DNA of 63,273 nucleotides, from NCBI GenBank assembly GCA_903873295.1, contig CAIQNV010000090.1, forward strand, positions 1 through 63,273, given 5' to 3'. The notes beneath the pieces were generated by a model. That model was not told the origin of the DNA and did no database searches. It saw only the letters and a list, made by a program, of their open reading frames with translations. A program made the position numbers and the translations under genes. Below, piece after piece: positions 35,500-44,389 of this stretch. Source of the DNA: an uncultured Elusimicrobia bacterium. Lineage in GTDB: Bacteria > Elusimicrobiota > Elusimicrobia > Elusimicrobiales > UBA9959. The first letter of the stretch is position 1. Each line of letters begins with the position of its first letter.

Positions 35500-36747
35500 T
35501 CACTCCTCTGATCTTCCGCCCTCTTCTTCCGCGGCCGCGGCGGGGGCGCGTTTTTTCGCGGCCGGGCGCTTTTCGCCGGGCACCAGCAGCCCGGAGTTGC
35601 CGGAGCCGGTTATCAGGGCCTTGTCGCCCTCCAGCGGGCTGACCGCGATCGCGCCTAAAGAATTATCCGCGAACTTGTTTTCGCGCGCCTCCAGGCTGCC
35701 GGCGCCGGCGAAGCCCACTCCGCACTTGTTGCGCGTCAGTGTCACCTTCTCCAGTACCAGTTTGCCGTTCTCCTCGATATAGGCCCCGCATTCGCCGTTG
35801 CCCGTCAGCTGCGACTTGGACACGCGGACCTCCGCGCCGGAAGCGACCATAATGCCGGCGTAGCGGTTGCCTGAGATCGTGGTGCCGCTGACCCGGGCCC
35901 AGGCGCCGTCCGAAACCCGGAGGCCGGCCCCGCCTCCGCCGGAGATGTGCGAATCGTCCACCTGCAGGTCGGCCTGGGAATCCTGCGCGCTGACGCCTAG
36001 AGCGCGGCCGGTTATGGAAACTCCGGTGAGCTTAACCTTGGATTTGCCGGAGACGGAAAGTCCTGTGCTGGCCTCGAACTCGCAGTCCGAGGCCTGCAGG
36101 TCCCCGCCCTGCACCTTGACGCCCTTCCCCGAGGATTTCACGTTGACGCTGCGCAGCACCACCGCGGCCCGCGACACGGACAGCGCCCAATAGTCCATCT
36201 CGCTGGTGTTGGAAATGGTCAGGTTCTCCATCACCAGGCGGCCGCCGCTGACGGCGAACGTAGGATTGAGAGAATTGGTCAGTTCGACCGCTTCCGGAGA
36301 GCGTCCTCCGCCGGAGATGGACAGGGACTTGGAGGTGAGCACGCTGACCTCGTAGGCGCCCGGGAGCAGCGCTATGGAGTCGCCGTCGGCCGCGCGGGTG
36401 ACCGCGTCGCCCAGCGACGAGCAGTTCACTCCGGGATCGCCGGACTTGCCGACGACCCAGCGGCCCGGAGCCCTGGGCGCGGCCGGCTTTTCGGCCGCGG
36501 CTTCCGGCAGCGCCGCCGCGGCGGTAGCCTCCTGGCGCGCCGGCAGGGCCTCCGTCAGCGGCGCCCCGCGGGCCTGCACAGGCTGAGCCGCGGCCGGCAG
36601 CGCCGCCGCGAGCGGCTGAAGTTGGGCCTGGGCCGGGGCAGGGCGCAGCATATAATGAAGCGAGAAGATGCCCGCGACTATAAGCAGCAGGGAGAAGACC
36701 TGCAGCCAGACGTCCTCAAGCACGGAAGCTTTGGGATCGATGCTCAT
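35500..36747 (-). CDS. Membrane-anchored right-handed beta-helix protein
   Basis: The 415-residue protein has one N-terminal membrane segment (VWLQVFSLLLIVAGIFSLHYML), an Ala/Pro/Gln-rich linker of about 75 residues and then a long series of PbH1-type turns (for example GGRLVMENLTISNTS, GNRYAGIMVASGAEVRVSKSQLTGNGECGAYI). It ends in a Lys/Ala/Glu-rich tail. Beta-helices of this type bind or cleave polysaccharides or act as elongated spacers; no catalytic Asp cluster is evident. The start overlaps the stop of the upstream ATPase by 4 bases (ATGA), so it is tightly coupled to it. Confidence 0.83.
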   Translation of the reverse strand: MSIDPKASVLEDVWLQVFSLLLIVAGIFSLHYMLRPAPAQAQLQPLAAALPAAAQPVQARGAPLTEALPARQEATAAAALPEAAAEKPAAPRAPGRWVVGKSGDPGVNCSSLGDAVTRAADGDSIALLPGAYEVSVLTSKSLSISGGGRSPEAVELTNSLNPTFAVSGGRLVMENLTISNTSEMDYWALSVSRAAVVLRSVNVKSSGKGVKVQGGDLQASDCEFEASTGLSVSGKSKVKLTGVSITGRALGVSAQDSQADLQVDDSHISGGGGAGLRVSDGAWARVSGTTISGNRYAGIMVASGAEVRVSKSQLTGNGECGAYIEENGKLVLEKVTLTRNKCGVGFAGAGSLEARENKFADNSLGAIAVSPLEGDKALITGSGNSGLLVPGEKRPAAKKRAPAAAAEEEGGRSEE

Positions 36748-37850
36748 AGGCTTACCACCACCTGGCCGGTCTTGCTGTCCAGCTCCAGCCGCACCTGTGT
36801 CGCCCCGGTCCGGCGCGCTTCCTCTATGGACGGGGTGGTTATATCCCTTATCAGGCCGGCCATCTGCCGCACGCCGTAATCCTGGAACTCGACGTTGCGC
36901 TTGAGGGCGTCCACCAGGACCTCGGGGGAGGTGTACACGACCTCTATGCCGTACTGGCGCCAGTGCTTGGCTATCTGCAGGCAGGCCACCTCGGCGATCT
37001 CCACCGGCTTAAGCTGGTCCATCAGGAGGATGTCCGTGAAGCGGGCCAGCAGCGGCCGCTCGAAGCCCTCGCGGGCCATAGCTTCGCGGGCGCGGCCCGT
37101 GCGCAGGGCCGGATCGGAAGTTTCGTTCCAGATGGCGCGCAGGGTGTCCGCCCCGGAATTGCAGGTGGCGAAGAAGACGCAGGCGCCGAAATGCACCTTC
37201 TTGCCGGAACTTTTTTCATAGCACTGCCCGCAGTCCAGAATGTCGTAGAAGCAGTGCTGCACGTCCAGGTGCGCCTTATCGAATTCGTCGAGGATGATCA
37301 CCCGGTAAGGGTTCTCCAGCACCGGGCGCGTGAGCGAGCCGCCTATCTCGTAGCCCTGGTAGCCCGGCGGCGGGCCGATCAGCGTGAACACGTCCTGCGC
37401 CGCCTTGTACTGGCTCATGGACAGCAGCAGCGGCTCGCTGTCCTTGTACAGGGCCTTGGCCACCATCTCGGCCAGGAAGGTCTTGCCGGTGCCGGTGGGC
37501 CCCGGCAGCAGGAAGGCTCCCAGCACCTGGCCCGGGGCTGCGACGGCGAGCCCCTGCTGTATGTGGGCAACGACGTGGTCGGTGACGTCGTCATGACCGC
37601 GGACGTTCTCCTTGATCCAGCCGGCGTAGTGCGCGAACTGCATGGCGCGCAGCTTCGGGAAGTCGATGGCGGCCGCGGCGTCGATCTGCTTTTTTCTCTC
37701 TTGTAAAACCTGGTTGAGCCGTATGAAGAAGCCGGCCAGGCTTCCCACGAAAATTACCGGCATGCTGACCGGGAGGATATTATAGACGGTATACATGCCG
37801 GTCACTATGCCCAGCACGACCATCAGCATGAATAACGGGTTCATTTTCAT
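36744..37850 (-). CDS. Membrane-anchored single-ring ClpB-D2-like AAA+ ATPase
   Basis: The 368-residue protein begins with two membrane segments (about residues 4-24 and 28-46). It then has the AAA+ core: Walker A GPTGTGKT (117-124), pore loop GPPPGYQG with its Tyr (159-166), Walker B VIILDE (184-189), sensor 1 FFATCNS, an arginine-finger candidate in LLARFTDI and sensor 2 YGVRQMAG. I start at 37850 (MKMNPLF), one base after the upstream stop, not at 37871. The intact motifs predict an active unfoldase ring at the cytoplasmic face of the inner membrane. It differs from FtsH in having no protease domain. Confidence 0.86.
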   Translation of the reverse strand: MKMNPLFMLMVVLGIVTGMYTVYNILPVSMPVIFVGSLAGFFIRLNQVLQERKKQIDAAAAIDFPKLRAMQFAHYAGWIKENVRGHDDVTDHVVAHIQQGLAVAAPGQVLGAFLLPGPTGTGKTFLAEMVAKALYKDSEPLLLSMSQYKAAQDVFTLIGPPPGYQGYEIGGSLTRPVLENPYRVIILDEFDKAHLDVQHCFYDILDCGQCYEKSSGKKVHFGACVFFATCNSGADTLRAIWNETSDPALRTGRAREAMAREGFERPLLARFTDILLMDQLKPVEIAEVACLQIAKHWRQYGIEVVYTSPEVLVDALKRNVEFQDYGVRQMAGLIRDITTPSIEEARRTGATQVRLELDSKTGQVVVSL

Positions 37851-37851
37851 T

Positions 37852-38172
37852 TCAGTTCCCCGCCTGCGCACCGGGCGCAGCGGGGGCCTCTATGGGCGCC
37901 GGCTGTGCGGCCGGCACTGCGGAGCGTTCGCGCAGGAAAAGCATCCCCGCCGCCGCGGCCAGCGCCAGCAGAAGGGCGGCCAGCGCGTACACCCACCGCG
38001 GGCGGGCGGGCCGCGAGAAATCCGGCATCGGCGTATAGGGCTCGCCCGGGCCGTCCGTCCCGGGGCCTTTCCGCTCCGGCTTCCCGCCGAAGAAAGGGAC
38101 GGGAACCGGCGCGGGGCCGGCGGCTGTTTCGCTTTTCCGGGCGGCGGCCGCTTTTTCCGGTTCAGGGCTCAT
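37852..38172 (-). CDS. Small single-pass membrane protein (106 aa)
   Basis: I do not recognise this protein. It has a Pro/Lys-rich cytoplasmic part of about 60 residues, one membrane segment (WVYALAALLLALAAAAGMLFL) followed by RER, and an Ala/Pro-rich C-terminus. It starts one base after the upstream stop and ends one base before the membrane-bound AAA+ gene. Such spacing suggests a subunit of the same complex, perhaps an adaptor. Confidence 0.72.
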   Translation of the reverse strand: MSPEPEKAAAARKSETAAGPAPVPVPFFGGKPERKGPGTDGPGEPYTPMPDFSRPARPRWVYALAALLLALAAAAGMLFLRERSAVPAAQPAPIEAPAAPGAQAGN

Positions 38173-38173
38173 G

Positions 38174-39085
38174 TCAGTTCATTACTTCGCTTATCCTGTA
38201 GGCTTCGAAAGTGCCGCTTGTGAACTCGGTGGAACTTTTAAGGCTCGTTTTCTGGCCCGGCTTCAGCGTGAAGGTCCAGGCCTCTCCGCCGGTGGTGACC
38301 ACTTTCATCCCTATCGTCATGTTGGTGGTAAGGTTCACGTAATCGTAAACGTGCTTCCCCTCGCAGAGACCCATATAGGTTGTAGAGATCTCGTCCTGCT
38401 GATAAGTTTTGCCGCCCTGAAGCGCGTTGGCGCGTGTCTTGGTGCCTGGAACGGCGCCTTCGCAGGAGGGGCAGGGGCCCGGAGAAGCCGCCGCGGTAAG
38501 CCCTCGGGATAAGCCTGCCTGGCCGCCCGCCGCCGGCTGCAGACGCGGGGTCAACTGGCCCGCGGCCGGAAGCACTGTCCCGGAGGTGGCGGACCGCTGG
38601 GAGGGCACTGGACTATTATTATACGGCTGAAGGGCGGAGACCTTTGGAACACCTTCATTTTCTTCGGAATTAAAAAAGGGCAGCGGGCTGGAAAAGCCGG
38701 GCGCCGGGGTAATAGTTTCAACCGGGCTTCCCGGCGTCCCTAAAGAAGGCGCCTCGGACGGAGGCGCCACCGACAAAGACGGCACCGACGGCGCTTTGGG
38801 CCGGGGAGCTTCCACGCTGACCTGCACCGCCGCTGTTACCTCCGGCGCGGCCGGCTGCGCCTTGCGGAAATCCCCCTTGAAGACTATGACGACCGCCAGC
38901 CCGGCAGAGAATATCGCCAACGCCGCCAGCCCTAAGCGGCTGACGCTCTTTTCGCCGGCCCGGCCCCGCCCGCTGCCCGGCCCGGCAGGCATGGGGACGC
39001 GTTCGCCGGGGCCCGGCCTCGGAGCGCCGCCGGGCGATGAAGCCGGCCTTGGCTGCATCTCTGGTCTTTCCAATTCTGGTTCCAT
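38174..39085 (-). CDS. Single-pass membrane protein heading the AAA+ operon
   Basis: The protein (303 residues from the ATG at 39085) has a Pro/Gly-rich cytoplasmic N-terminus, one membrane segment (LGLAALAIFSAGLAVVIVF), a long Ser/Pro/Ala linker and a C-terminal beta-rich domain of about 100 residues starting near CPSCEGAVPGTKT. That domain contains YMGLCEGKHVYDYVNL and ends EAYRISEVMN. It should face the periplasm. No family was recognised. An upstream in-frame TTG is possible, but the promoter -10 box overlaps it, so the ATG at 39085 is more likely. Confidence 0.72.
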   Translation of the reverse strand: MEPELERPEMQPRPASSPGGAPRPGPGERVPMPAGPGSGRGRAGEKSVSRLGLAALAIFSAGLAVVIVFKGDFRKAQPAAPEVTAAVQVSVEAPRPKAPSVPSLSVAPPSEAPSLGTPGSPVETITPAPGFSSPLPFFNSEENEGVPKVSALQPYNNSPVPSQRSATSGTVLPAAGQLTPRLQPAAGGQAGLSRGLTAAASPGPCPSCEGAVPGTKTRANALQGGKTYQQDEISTTYMGLCEGKHVYDYVNLTTNMTIGMKVVTTGGEAWTFTLKPGQKTSLKSSTEFTSGTFEAYRISEVMN

Positions 39086-39097
39086 ATTTATCTGATT

Positions 39098-39103
39098 ATT
39101 ATA
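39098..39103 (-). promoter_or_regulatory. -10 box of the AAA+ operon
   Basis: TATAAT on the minus strand ends 12 bases before the ATG at 39085, so the leader would be about 5 bases. No Shine-Dalgarno and no convincing -35 were seen. It is the only promoter visible for the six genes. Confidence 0.5.
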
Positions 39104-39249
39104 CAAACTCTTAGTCCAAAGCCGGCCGGTGCTTTTTAATAGCCGCGAGGGGCACCTTAAGGGAGCGTCGAGCAGCCATCCGCCGGGAGCGTTGACACGA
39201 AATAATACGGCTGCCGCTGTATTACTGTTATACTTTACATATTACTTCT

Positions 39250-40836
39250 ATGGCTATACTCATAAGTTGTCAAAATCTTTCCAAAAGTTTCGGTACCAGA
39301 CCTCTCTTTGAGGGCCTTTCTTTCGGCCTCTTTGAGGGCGAACACTCCGGGCTTATCGGCCCTAACGGCACGGGCAAAAGCACTTTGCTTAAAATACTGG
39401 CCGGCCTGGAAACCCAGGACGAAGGAAGCCTGGCGCCGCGCCGGGGACTGCGCGTGGGCTACCTGCCCCAGAAGGAATTTTCGGAAGTCCAGCCCGAAGG
39501 CTTCACCGTGCGGGAAAAGCTGGCGCGGGCGCTGGACGGCCTGGGCCTGGAAGATTACGAGGCGGATTCCCGCATAGAGACCGTGCTGGATAAAGCCGGC
39601 TTTACCGACCCCGAACAGCAGGTGGCTAAACTGTCCGGAGGCTGGCGCAAACGGCTGGCCATACTCGAGCAGGTAATACGCGAACCGGATCTGCTGCTGC
39701 TGGACGAGCCCACCAACCACCTGGACCTGGAAGGCGTGCTGTGGCTGGAAAATTTCATGTCCGGGCTGCGCTTCTCCTTCCTTGTGGTCACGCATGACCG
39801 GCGCTTCCTGGAGCGGGTCTGCAACCGCATGATAGAGCTGGACAAGCGCTACCCCGAAGGCCACTTCAACAGCGTGGGCAATTACAGCAAATTCCTGGAG
39901 AACCGCGAATCCTTCTTCGACGCCCAATCTTCCCGCGAAGACTCGATGCGCAACGTCGTGCGCGCCGAGATAGAGTGGCTGCGCCGCGGCGCGCGGGGCA
40001 GGGCCACCAAGCAGAAAGCCCACATCGACAGGGCCGGCGGTCTGATAGCCGAGCTTTCGGAACTGGAATACAGGAACTCGCAGAACCGCTCGGCGAACAT
40101 AAATTTTTCGGCCAGCGGCCGGCAGACCAAGAAGCTGGTTCACGCCGAGGGTATTTCAAAGACCCGCGGCGGGCGCAAGCTTTTCGATAAATTGGATTTC
40201 ATGCTGCGCCCCGGCGACAAGCTGGGCCTGCTGGGCTCCAACGGCAGCGGCAAGAGCACCTTGCTTAAGATGATAACCGGCGAGCTCAAGCAGGACGCCG
40301 GCACGCTGAAACAGGCCGAGGACCTTAAGATCGCGGTCTTCGACCAGCACCGGGACCAGCTGGACCTGAGCGTTACTCTCCGCAGGGCCCTGTGCCCGGC
40401 AGGCGAGAACGTGCAGTACCAGGGGAATTTCATCCACGTCAACAAATGGGCGCACCGCTTCCTGTTCCGCGCGGAGCAGCTGGATTTCCCCCTCAGCCGC
40501 CTTTCCGGCGGCGAGCAGTCCCGCGTGCTGATAGCGCGGCTGATGCTTCAGCCGGCCGACCTGCTACTGCTCGACGAGCCCACCAACGACCTGGACATAC
40601 AGTCGCTGGAAGTCCTCGAGAACAGCATAAAGGATTTTCCCGGCGCGCTGGTGCTGGTGACGCACGATCGCTACCTGCTGGACCGGGTCTGCGGCGCGCT
40701 GATAGCGCTCGAAGGCGGCGACCACGGCTTCTTCGGAGATCTGGAGCAGTGGGAAGGCTGGAAGTCCGCGCGCAAGCAGAATTCCAAACCGCGCCGGGAA
40801 ATCCCCCCTGAAATAGAAATAAGCTCCCCGTCTTGA
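39250..40836 (+). CDS. ABC-F family ATPase (Uup-like)
   Basis: The 528-residue protein has two ABC ATPase domains and no membrane segments: Walker A GPNGTGKSTL with signature LSGGWRKR and LLLDEPTNHLD in the first, and SNGSGKSTL with LSGGEQSRV and LLLDEPTNDLD in the second. They are joined by a helical linker (RAEIEWLRRGARGRATKQKAHIDRA), which is the ABC-F layout. ABC-F proteins act on the ribosome, and the N-terminus (CQNLSKSFGTRPLFEGLSFGLFEGE) fits the Uup branch. The C-terminal coiled coil of E. coli Uup is missing. A TATACT box (39229-39234) lies just upstream. Confidence 0.9.
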   Translation: MAILISCQNLSKSFGTRPLFEGLSFGLFEGEHSGLIGPNGTGKSTLLKILAGLETQDEGSLAPRRGLRVGYLPQKEFSEVQPEGFTVREKLARALDGLGLEDYEADSRIETVLDKAGFTDPEQQVAKLSGGWRKRLAILEQVIREPDLLLLDEPTNHLDLEGVLWLENFMSGLRFSFLVVTHDRRFLERVCNRMIELDKRYPEGHFNSVGNYSKFLENRESFFDAQSSREDSMRNVVRAEIEWLRRGARGRATKQKAHIDRAGGLIAELSELEYRNSQNRSANINFSASGRQTKKLVHAEGISKTRGGRKLFDKLDFMLRPGDKLGLLGSNGSGKSTLLKMITGELKQDAGTLKQAEDLKIAVFDQHRDQLDLSVTLRRALCPAGENVQYQGNFIHVNKWAHRFLFRAEQLDFPLSRLSGGEQSRVLIARLMLQPADLLLLDEPTNDLDIQSLEVLENSIKDFPGALVLVTHDRYLLDRVCGALIALEGGDHGFFGDLEQWEGWKSARKQNSKPRREIPPEIEISSPS

Positions 40837-40879
40837 GCCGGGAAGAACCTTTTTGGTTGCCAAACGACACCCGTACCGC

Positions 40880-40885
40880 TATAAT
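40880..40885 (+). promoter_or_regulatory. -10 box upstream of the DUF4097 gene
   Basis: TATAAT lies 40 bases before the ATG at 40926, with a good GGGAGGA Shine-Dalgarno between them. This is a normal leadered arrangement, in contrast with rpmB and pdaD. Confidence 0.55.
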
Positions 40886-40925
40886 TGTAAAATCAGACTG
40901 CGGGGCAGTATATCCGGGAGGAATA

Positions 40926-41723
40926 ATGAATAAATTAAAATTGGCGCTGTTGTTGGCCTTCACGCTGCCGCTTTCAGCAGGGGCGGCCGTTTCCACGGTC
41001 CACAAGGACTTCAAAGCCGGTGAGGGGACGCTGCTGTCGGTTAAATCTATCAACGGCGATATCGCCATTACCACGGGCGCCAGCGGCGCCGTAAGCGCCG
41101 ACATCACTTATGACCCTGAAAAATGCGAGTTGATCGCCGAGACGCGCGGAAATACCGTATATTTCGAAGCGAAGAATACAAAATTCCGGAAGATATTCTC
41201 CTTCGGTTCCAATAAAGAGTCCTGCGCGAAGTACGTGATAAAAGCGCCGGTCGGCATGGAAGTGAACCCGGCTTCCGTCTCCGGCGATATTTCAGTGGAA
41301 CGCCTGAACGGTCCGGTAACGGGAAAGACCGTGTCGGGCGACGTCACTATCACGGGCCCCGGCGCGCTTTCACTTACCACCGTAAGCGGAAACCTTAAAT
41401 TCTCGGAGGCGGCCGGCAAAATGCGCTTTCACACCACAAGCGGGGACGTCTCCGGCAGCATAAAGTCTTCCGAGGAACTGGAAGCCGACACCGTCAGCGG
41501 CAAGATCGCCATTGATATTTTGAGCGCCCCGCAGAAAGGCGCTTTCAGCCTGGACACCGTCAGCGGGGATCTGGAGCTCACTTTCCCCAAAGGGGCAAAA
41601 GCCGATGCCTCGTTCCATTCGGTTTCGGGCGACCAGAAGAACAATATCGTGAACGATCCCGCCGCCGCCTTCAAGATAAAGGCGAAAACGACTTCCGGAG
41701 ACCTGATCATAAACAGCAAATAA
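40926..41723 (+). CDS. Exported DUF4097-type beta-repeat protein
   Basis: The 265-residue product has a signal peptide (MNKLKLALLLAFTLPLSAGA) and repeated VSGD/TSGD turns at regular spacing (SVSGDISVE, TVSGDVTITG, TTSGDVSGS, TVSGDLELT, TTSGDLIINS), the hallmark of the DUF4097 beta-solenoid family. The role of the family is not established; it is often found in envelope or adhesin-like contexts. The start follows GGGAGGA. It shares a bidirectional terminator with the next gene. Confidence 0.85.
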   Translation: MNKLKLALLLAFTLPLSAGAAVSTVHKDFKAGEGTLLSVKSINGDIAITTGASGAVSADITYDPEKCELIAETRGNTVYFEAKNTKFRKIFSFGSNKESCAKYVIKAPVGMEVNPASVSGDISVERLNGPVTGKTVSGDVTITGPGALSLTTVSGNLKFSEAAGKMRFHTTSGDVSGSIKSSEELEADTVSGKIAIDILSAPQKGAFSLDTVSGDLELTFPKGAKADASFHSVSGDQKNNIVNDPAAAFKIKAKTTSGDLIINSK

Positions 41724-41750
41724 GTTAATCTGGCAATACTTATAAATAAA

Positions 41751-41784
41751 AAAACCCGCGTCAAATGCGCGGGCTTTTTTATTT
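41751..41784. terminator. Bidirectional terminator
   Basis: CCCGCG (41755-41760) pairs with CGCGGG (41768-41773), flanked by AAAAAAA on the left and CTTTTTTATTTT on the right. It can end both the DUF4097 gene and the convergent L,D-transpeptidase gene. Confidence 0.8.
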
Positions 41785-41795
41785 TACGGCGCGGC

Positions 41796-42521
41796 TTATA
41801 TTACAGGAGTTTTACCTTCGACGCAGATACTGGTGTTGGCTTTGCCGTTGGCTTTTACGATATCAAAAAGGGTCTTGGCGTCCGCCTTGGACAGGCGGAT
41901 ACAGCCGTGCGAGGCCGGCTGGCCCAGCAGCTTCTCGGCCTCGGTGCCGTGCAGGGCGATGTTGCCGTTAAAGAAGATAGAGTTAGGCATCGGCGCCTTG
42001 TTGTAGAGGCTTGAGTAGTGCATGGTCTCCATAAAATCCGGGGCAAAGCACTTGCCGCTGCCGGGAGTGCCGTGCTCAGGAGCCAGTCCTGAAGAGATCT
42101 TAAAAACCTTTGCTGCTCCGGGACCGGTCACAGTAAGCCGCTGTGTGCCCAGGTTTATCCTGACCTGCACGGTTGCGCTCTGCGCCAGCGCGTTGCTGAT
42201 CATATAGCGTGAGCCGGCGAAACCGTACGCCTCCGCTTCGTCGTTGGCCGGCAGGCCGAAGACCAGCCCGACTTCCGCCGGAGTATGTTCATCGACAAAG
42301 CTGTCCGGGTCCGCGGCGGCCTCCGCGCGCAGGGCCTCCAGGTTTATTCGGGCAGCGGCTTCCGGCGAACCGACAACCTCGGCGCCGGCCGCGTACGGCA
42401 GGGTTACGACAGGAAGAACCGCGTCTCCGGGGACCTTATCCAGGCCCGGCAGGTCGAAAGCGAAAGAGGCGGAAGCTAAAAAGAGAAAGACCGCGGCCAA
42501 TAAATAGTTATGAATTTTCAT
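41796..42521 (-). CDS. Exported L,D-transpeptidase (YkuD domain)
   Basis: The 241-residue protein has a signal peptide (MKIHNYLLAAVFLFLASASFA) and the YkuD active site IALHGTEAEKLLGQPASHGCIRLS, with the nucleophilic Cys in SHGCIRL and both conserved His. Such enzymes form 3-3 peptidoglycan cross-links or attach proteins to the wall. I start at 42521, where AGGA precedes the ATG and the signal peptide begins, not at the upstream ATG at 42566. Confidence 0.92.
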   Translation of the reverse strand: MKIHNYLLAAVFLFLASASFAFDLPGLDKVPGDAVLPVVTLPYAAGAEVVGSPEAAARINLEALRAEAAADPDSFVDEHTPAEVGLVFGLPANDEAEAYGFAGSRYMISNALAQSATVQVRINLGTQRLTVTGPGAAKVFKISSGLAPEHGTPGSGKCFAPDFMETMHYSSLYNKAPMPNSIFFNGNIALHGTEAEKLLGQPASHGCIRLSKADAKTLFDIVKANGKANTSICVEGKTPVI

Positions 42522-42801
42522 CGAATATCCTTGCGGTCGGCTTAACCGCTGAATATATTCAATCAAAAATCACGAAGTATCCGTATGAGCCGAAAGTACC
42601 TATAAAACAATATCTTTTGGGCTATCACTACATAGGCCCTTTATCCCACGGTGCGCGGCAAGGAAAGCAAAAAAACCTGGCGCCTGCCCGGTTTTCATGC
42701 TTTGCCGTTATTGGTTAGAACTGTTCAGCTTTAGCGTTATTGCGCTCCACCACCCCGTGAAAAGTCTCCCGGAACCTGTTCGCCTTTTCGCGATTCCCGG
42801 G
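42522..42801. other. Intergenic region between L,D-transpeptidase and aminopeptidase genes
   Basis: Nothing gene-like was found in these 280 bases. The right part holds the minus-strand terminator at 42669-42695 and a longer imperfect inverted repeat around it (GGCAAGGAAAGC with GCTTTGCC). The left part is AT-rich and must hold the transpeptidase promoter, but no clear box was picked. Confidence 0.4.
42669..42695 (-). terminator. Terminator downstream of the aminopeptidase gene
   Basis: On the minus strand AAAACC and GGTTTT arms enclose a GGC/GCC inner stem, followed by a run of T. It lies about 105 bases after the aminopeptidase stop. Confidence 0.6.
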
Positions 42802-44199
42802 TTATTCGGCCATCCGGCTTTCTATCTCTTCCGCGGTTCTGGGGATCGCTTTGCCTAGAATGCGGCTGCCTGTTTTAGTAACGAGCAGATTGTCTTCGAT
42901 GCGGATGCCGCCGAAGCCGAGATATTCTTCAACTTTGTCAAAATTAATAAAGTCTCGGTTTATCCTTTTTTTGCGCCATTTCGCGATCAGCGCGGGGATA
43001 AAATAACAGCCGGGCTCATTGGTCAGCACGAAGCCGGCCTTAAGCTCTTTGCCGAGGCGCAGGGAGGCCGCGCCGAACTGCCCGAGCGGCCTTACGGCTT
43101 CGTCATAACCGACGTGGAGCTGGCCGAGGCCTTCCATGTCGTGGACGTCCATTCCCATCATATGCCCCAGGCCATGCGGCATGAACAGCGCGTGGGCGCC
43201 GTTCTCTACGGCATCCTGCACCCTCCCCTTCATAAGCCCCAGCTCCTTGAGCCCCTCGGTCAGAATTCCGGCGGCTTTAAAGTGAACTTCTTTATAGGTG
43301 ACGCCCGGCCTGACCAGGGCGGAGGTGTCGGCCAGCGCTTTGAGGACGATGTTATAGACGTCCTTCTGCCTGCCGGTGAATTTGCCGCTCACGGGCAGCG
43401 TCCTTGTATTGTCCGAAGCGTAAAGAGTGTCCGTTTCACAGCCCGCGTCGACCAGCAGCAGTCTGCCGGCCTTAAGCTTGTCGCCGTGATAATGATTATG
43501 GAGTGTTTCCCCGTGCTGGCTGCAGATCACGGGGAATGAAAGTAAGCCGCCTTCGCTCAGGGCAATGCCTTCGAGCGCGCCGGCGATCTCTCTTTCATAA
43601 ACGCCCGGCCGGCACAGCCGCATGGCGGCGGTATGCATCTTATAGCCCGTAAGGGCCGCCCGGTCCAGCTCGGCGATCTCACAGGACTCTTTTATTTCCC
43701 TGAGGGAAACTATGGCCCTGATCAATTCAAGCGAGGCGCGGTCCCGGAGCTCCGAAGCGCCTATTCCCGTCAGTTCTTCAAGCAATATTTTGGTCTCGCC
43801 GCGGTAGGGCGGGGCAAAATGCACTTTTCCGCCTTTTGCCGCGGCGCGCGCAACATAGCCGCGCAGAGAAGCGAACGGAAAAGTTTTCCTGACGCCGCAT
43901 TTTAACGCCTGCTCTTTAACGGCGGGCTGCGGCCCCGTCCAGATAACGTCGTCGATGCCGGGCTCGTCGCCGAAGATCATATCGCCGTCCCCGCCGCAAT
44001 CTATCAGCCCGGCGAGCTCGGGCCGGTCTATCCCGAAAAAATATGAGAAATCGCTGTCCTGGCGGAAATGGTAAGCGTTGTCGGGATAATTCATCGGGGC
44101 TTCCCGGTTTCCGGGAAGAAGCACCAGGCCGTCCCCGAGCTTCCGCCTCAGCTTGTCGCGCCTCTGAAGATATATTTTTTTATCGAACATATGGTTCAT
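42802..44199 (-). CDS. Xaa-Pro aminopeptidase (M24B, PepP-like)
   Basis: The protein (465 residues from 44199) has the aminopeptidase P N-terminal domain (LPGNREAPMNYPDNAYHFRQDSDFSYFFG) and a pita-bread catalytic domain. The metal ligands can be read as Asp in LLVDAGCET, Asp in YASDNTRTLP, His in PHGLGHMMGMDVHD, Glu in TNEPGCYF and Glu in GGIRIEDN. It removes N-terminal residues before proline. The start is uncertain: 44199 and 44190 fit the family length, while 44250 would add an unusual leader that itself contains GGAGGGG. Confidence 0.88.
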   Translation of the reverse strand: MNHMFDKKIYLQRRDKLRRKLGDGLVLLPGNREAPMNYPDNAYHFRQDSDFSYFFGIDRPELAGLIDCGGDGDMIFGDEPGIDDVIWTGPQPAVKEQALKCGVRKTFPFASLRGYVARAAAKGGKVHFAPPYRGETKILLEELTGIGASELRDRASLELIRAIVSLREIKESCEIAELDRAALTGYKMHTAAMRLCRPGVYEREIAGALEGIALSEGGLLSFPVICSQHGETLHNHYHGDKLKAGRLLLVDAGCETDTLYASDNTRTLPVSGKFTGRQKDVYNIVLKALADTSALVRPGVTYKEVHFKAAGILTEGLKELGLMKGRVQDAVENGAHALFMPHGLGHMMGMDVHDMEGLGQLHVGYDEAVRPLGQFGAASLRLGKELKAGFVLTNEPGCYFIPALIAKWRKKRINRDFINFDKVEEYLGFGGIRIEDNLLVTKTGSRILGKAIPRTAEEIESRMAE

Positions 44200-44389
44200 T
44201 AAATGTTTCCGGCACTGTTTTGCCCCCGCGCTCCCCTCCTGAGCTATCATTGTATTAATTTAAAGCCGCCGGTTATAGCCGCCCCTCCCGGACGCTGCTT
44301 TTTGTATTATTATAGGCAGAGGTAGTTGTTTTTCCTGCGGCTCCGGGGAAAAGCGTTTCAGCGGCTTTCATAAGACGCCGGGGATTTAC

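Noticed and set aside
34238..35782. A 514-codon plus-strand frame
   Set aside because: It lies opposite the soluble AAA+ gene, which has complete ATPase motifs; no family features are visible in the antisense product.
42640..42720. Possible cyclic di-GMP riboswitch, because of GCAAA-type segments and a hairpin
   Set aside because: The conserved GEMM core is not present in order, and the hairpin with its T run reads as a terminator for the minus-strand aminopeptidase gene.
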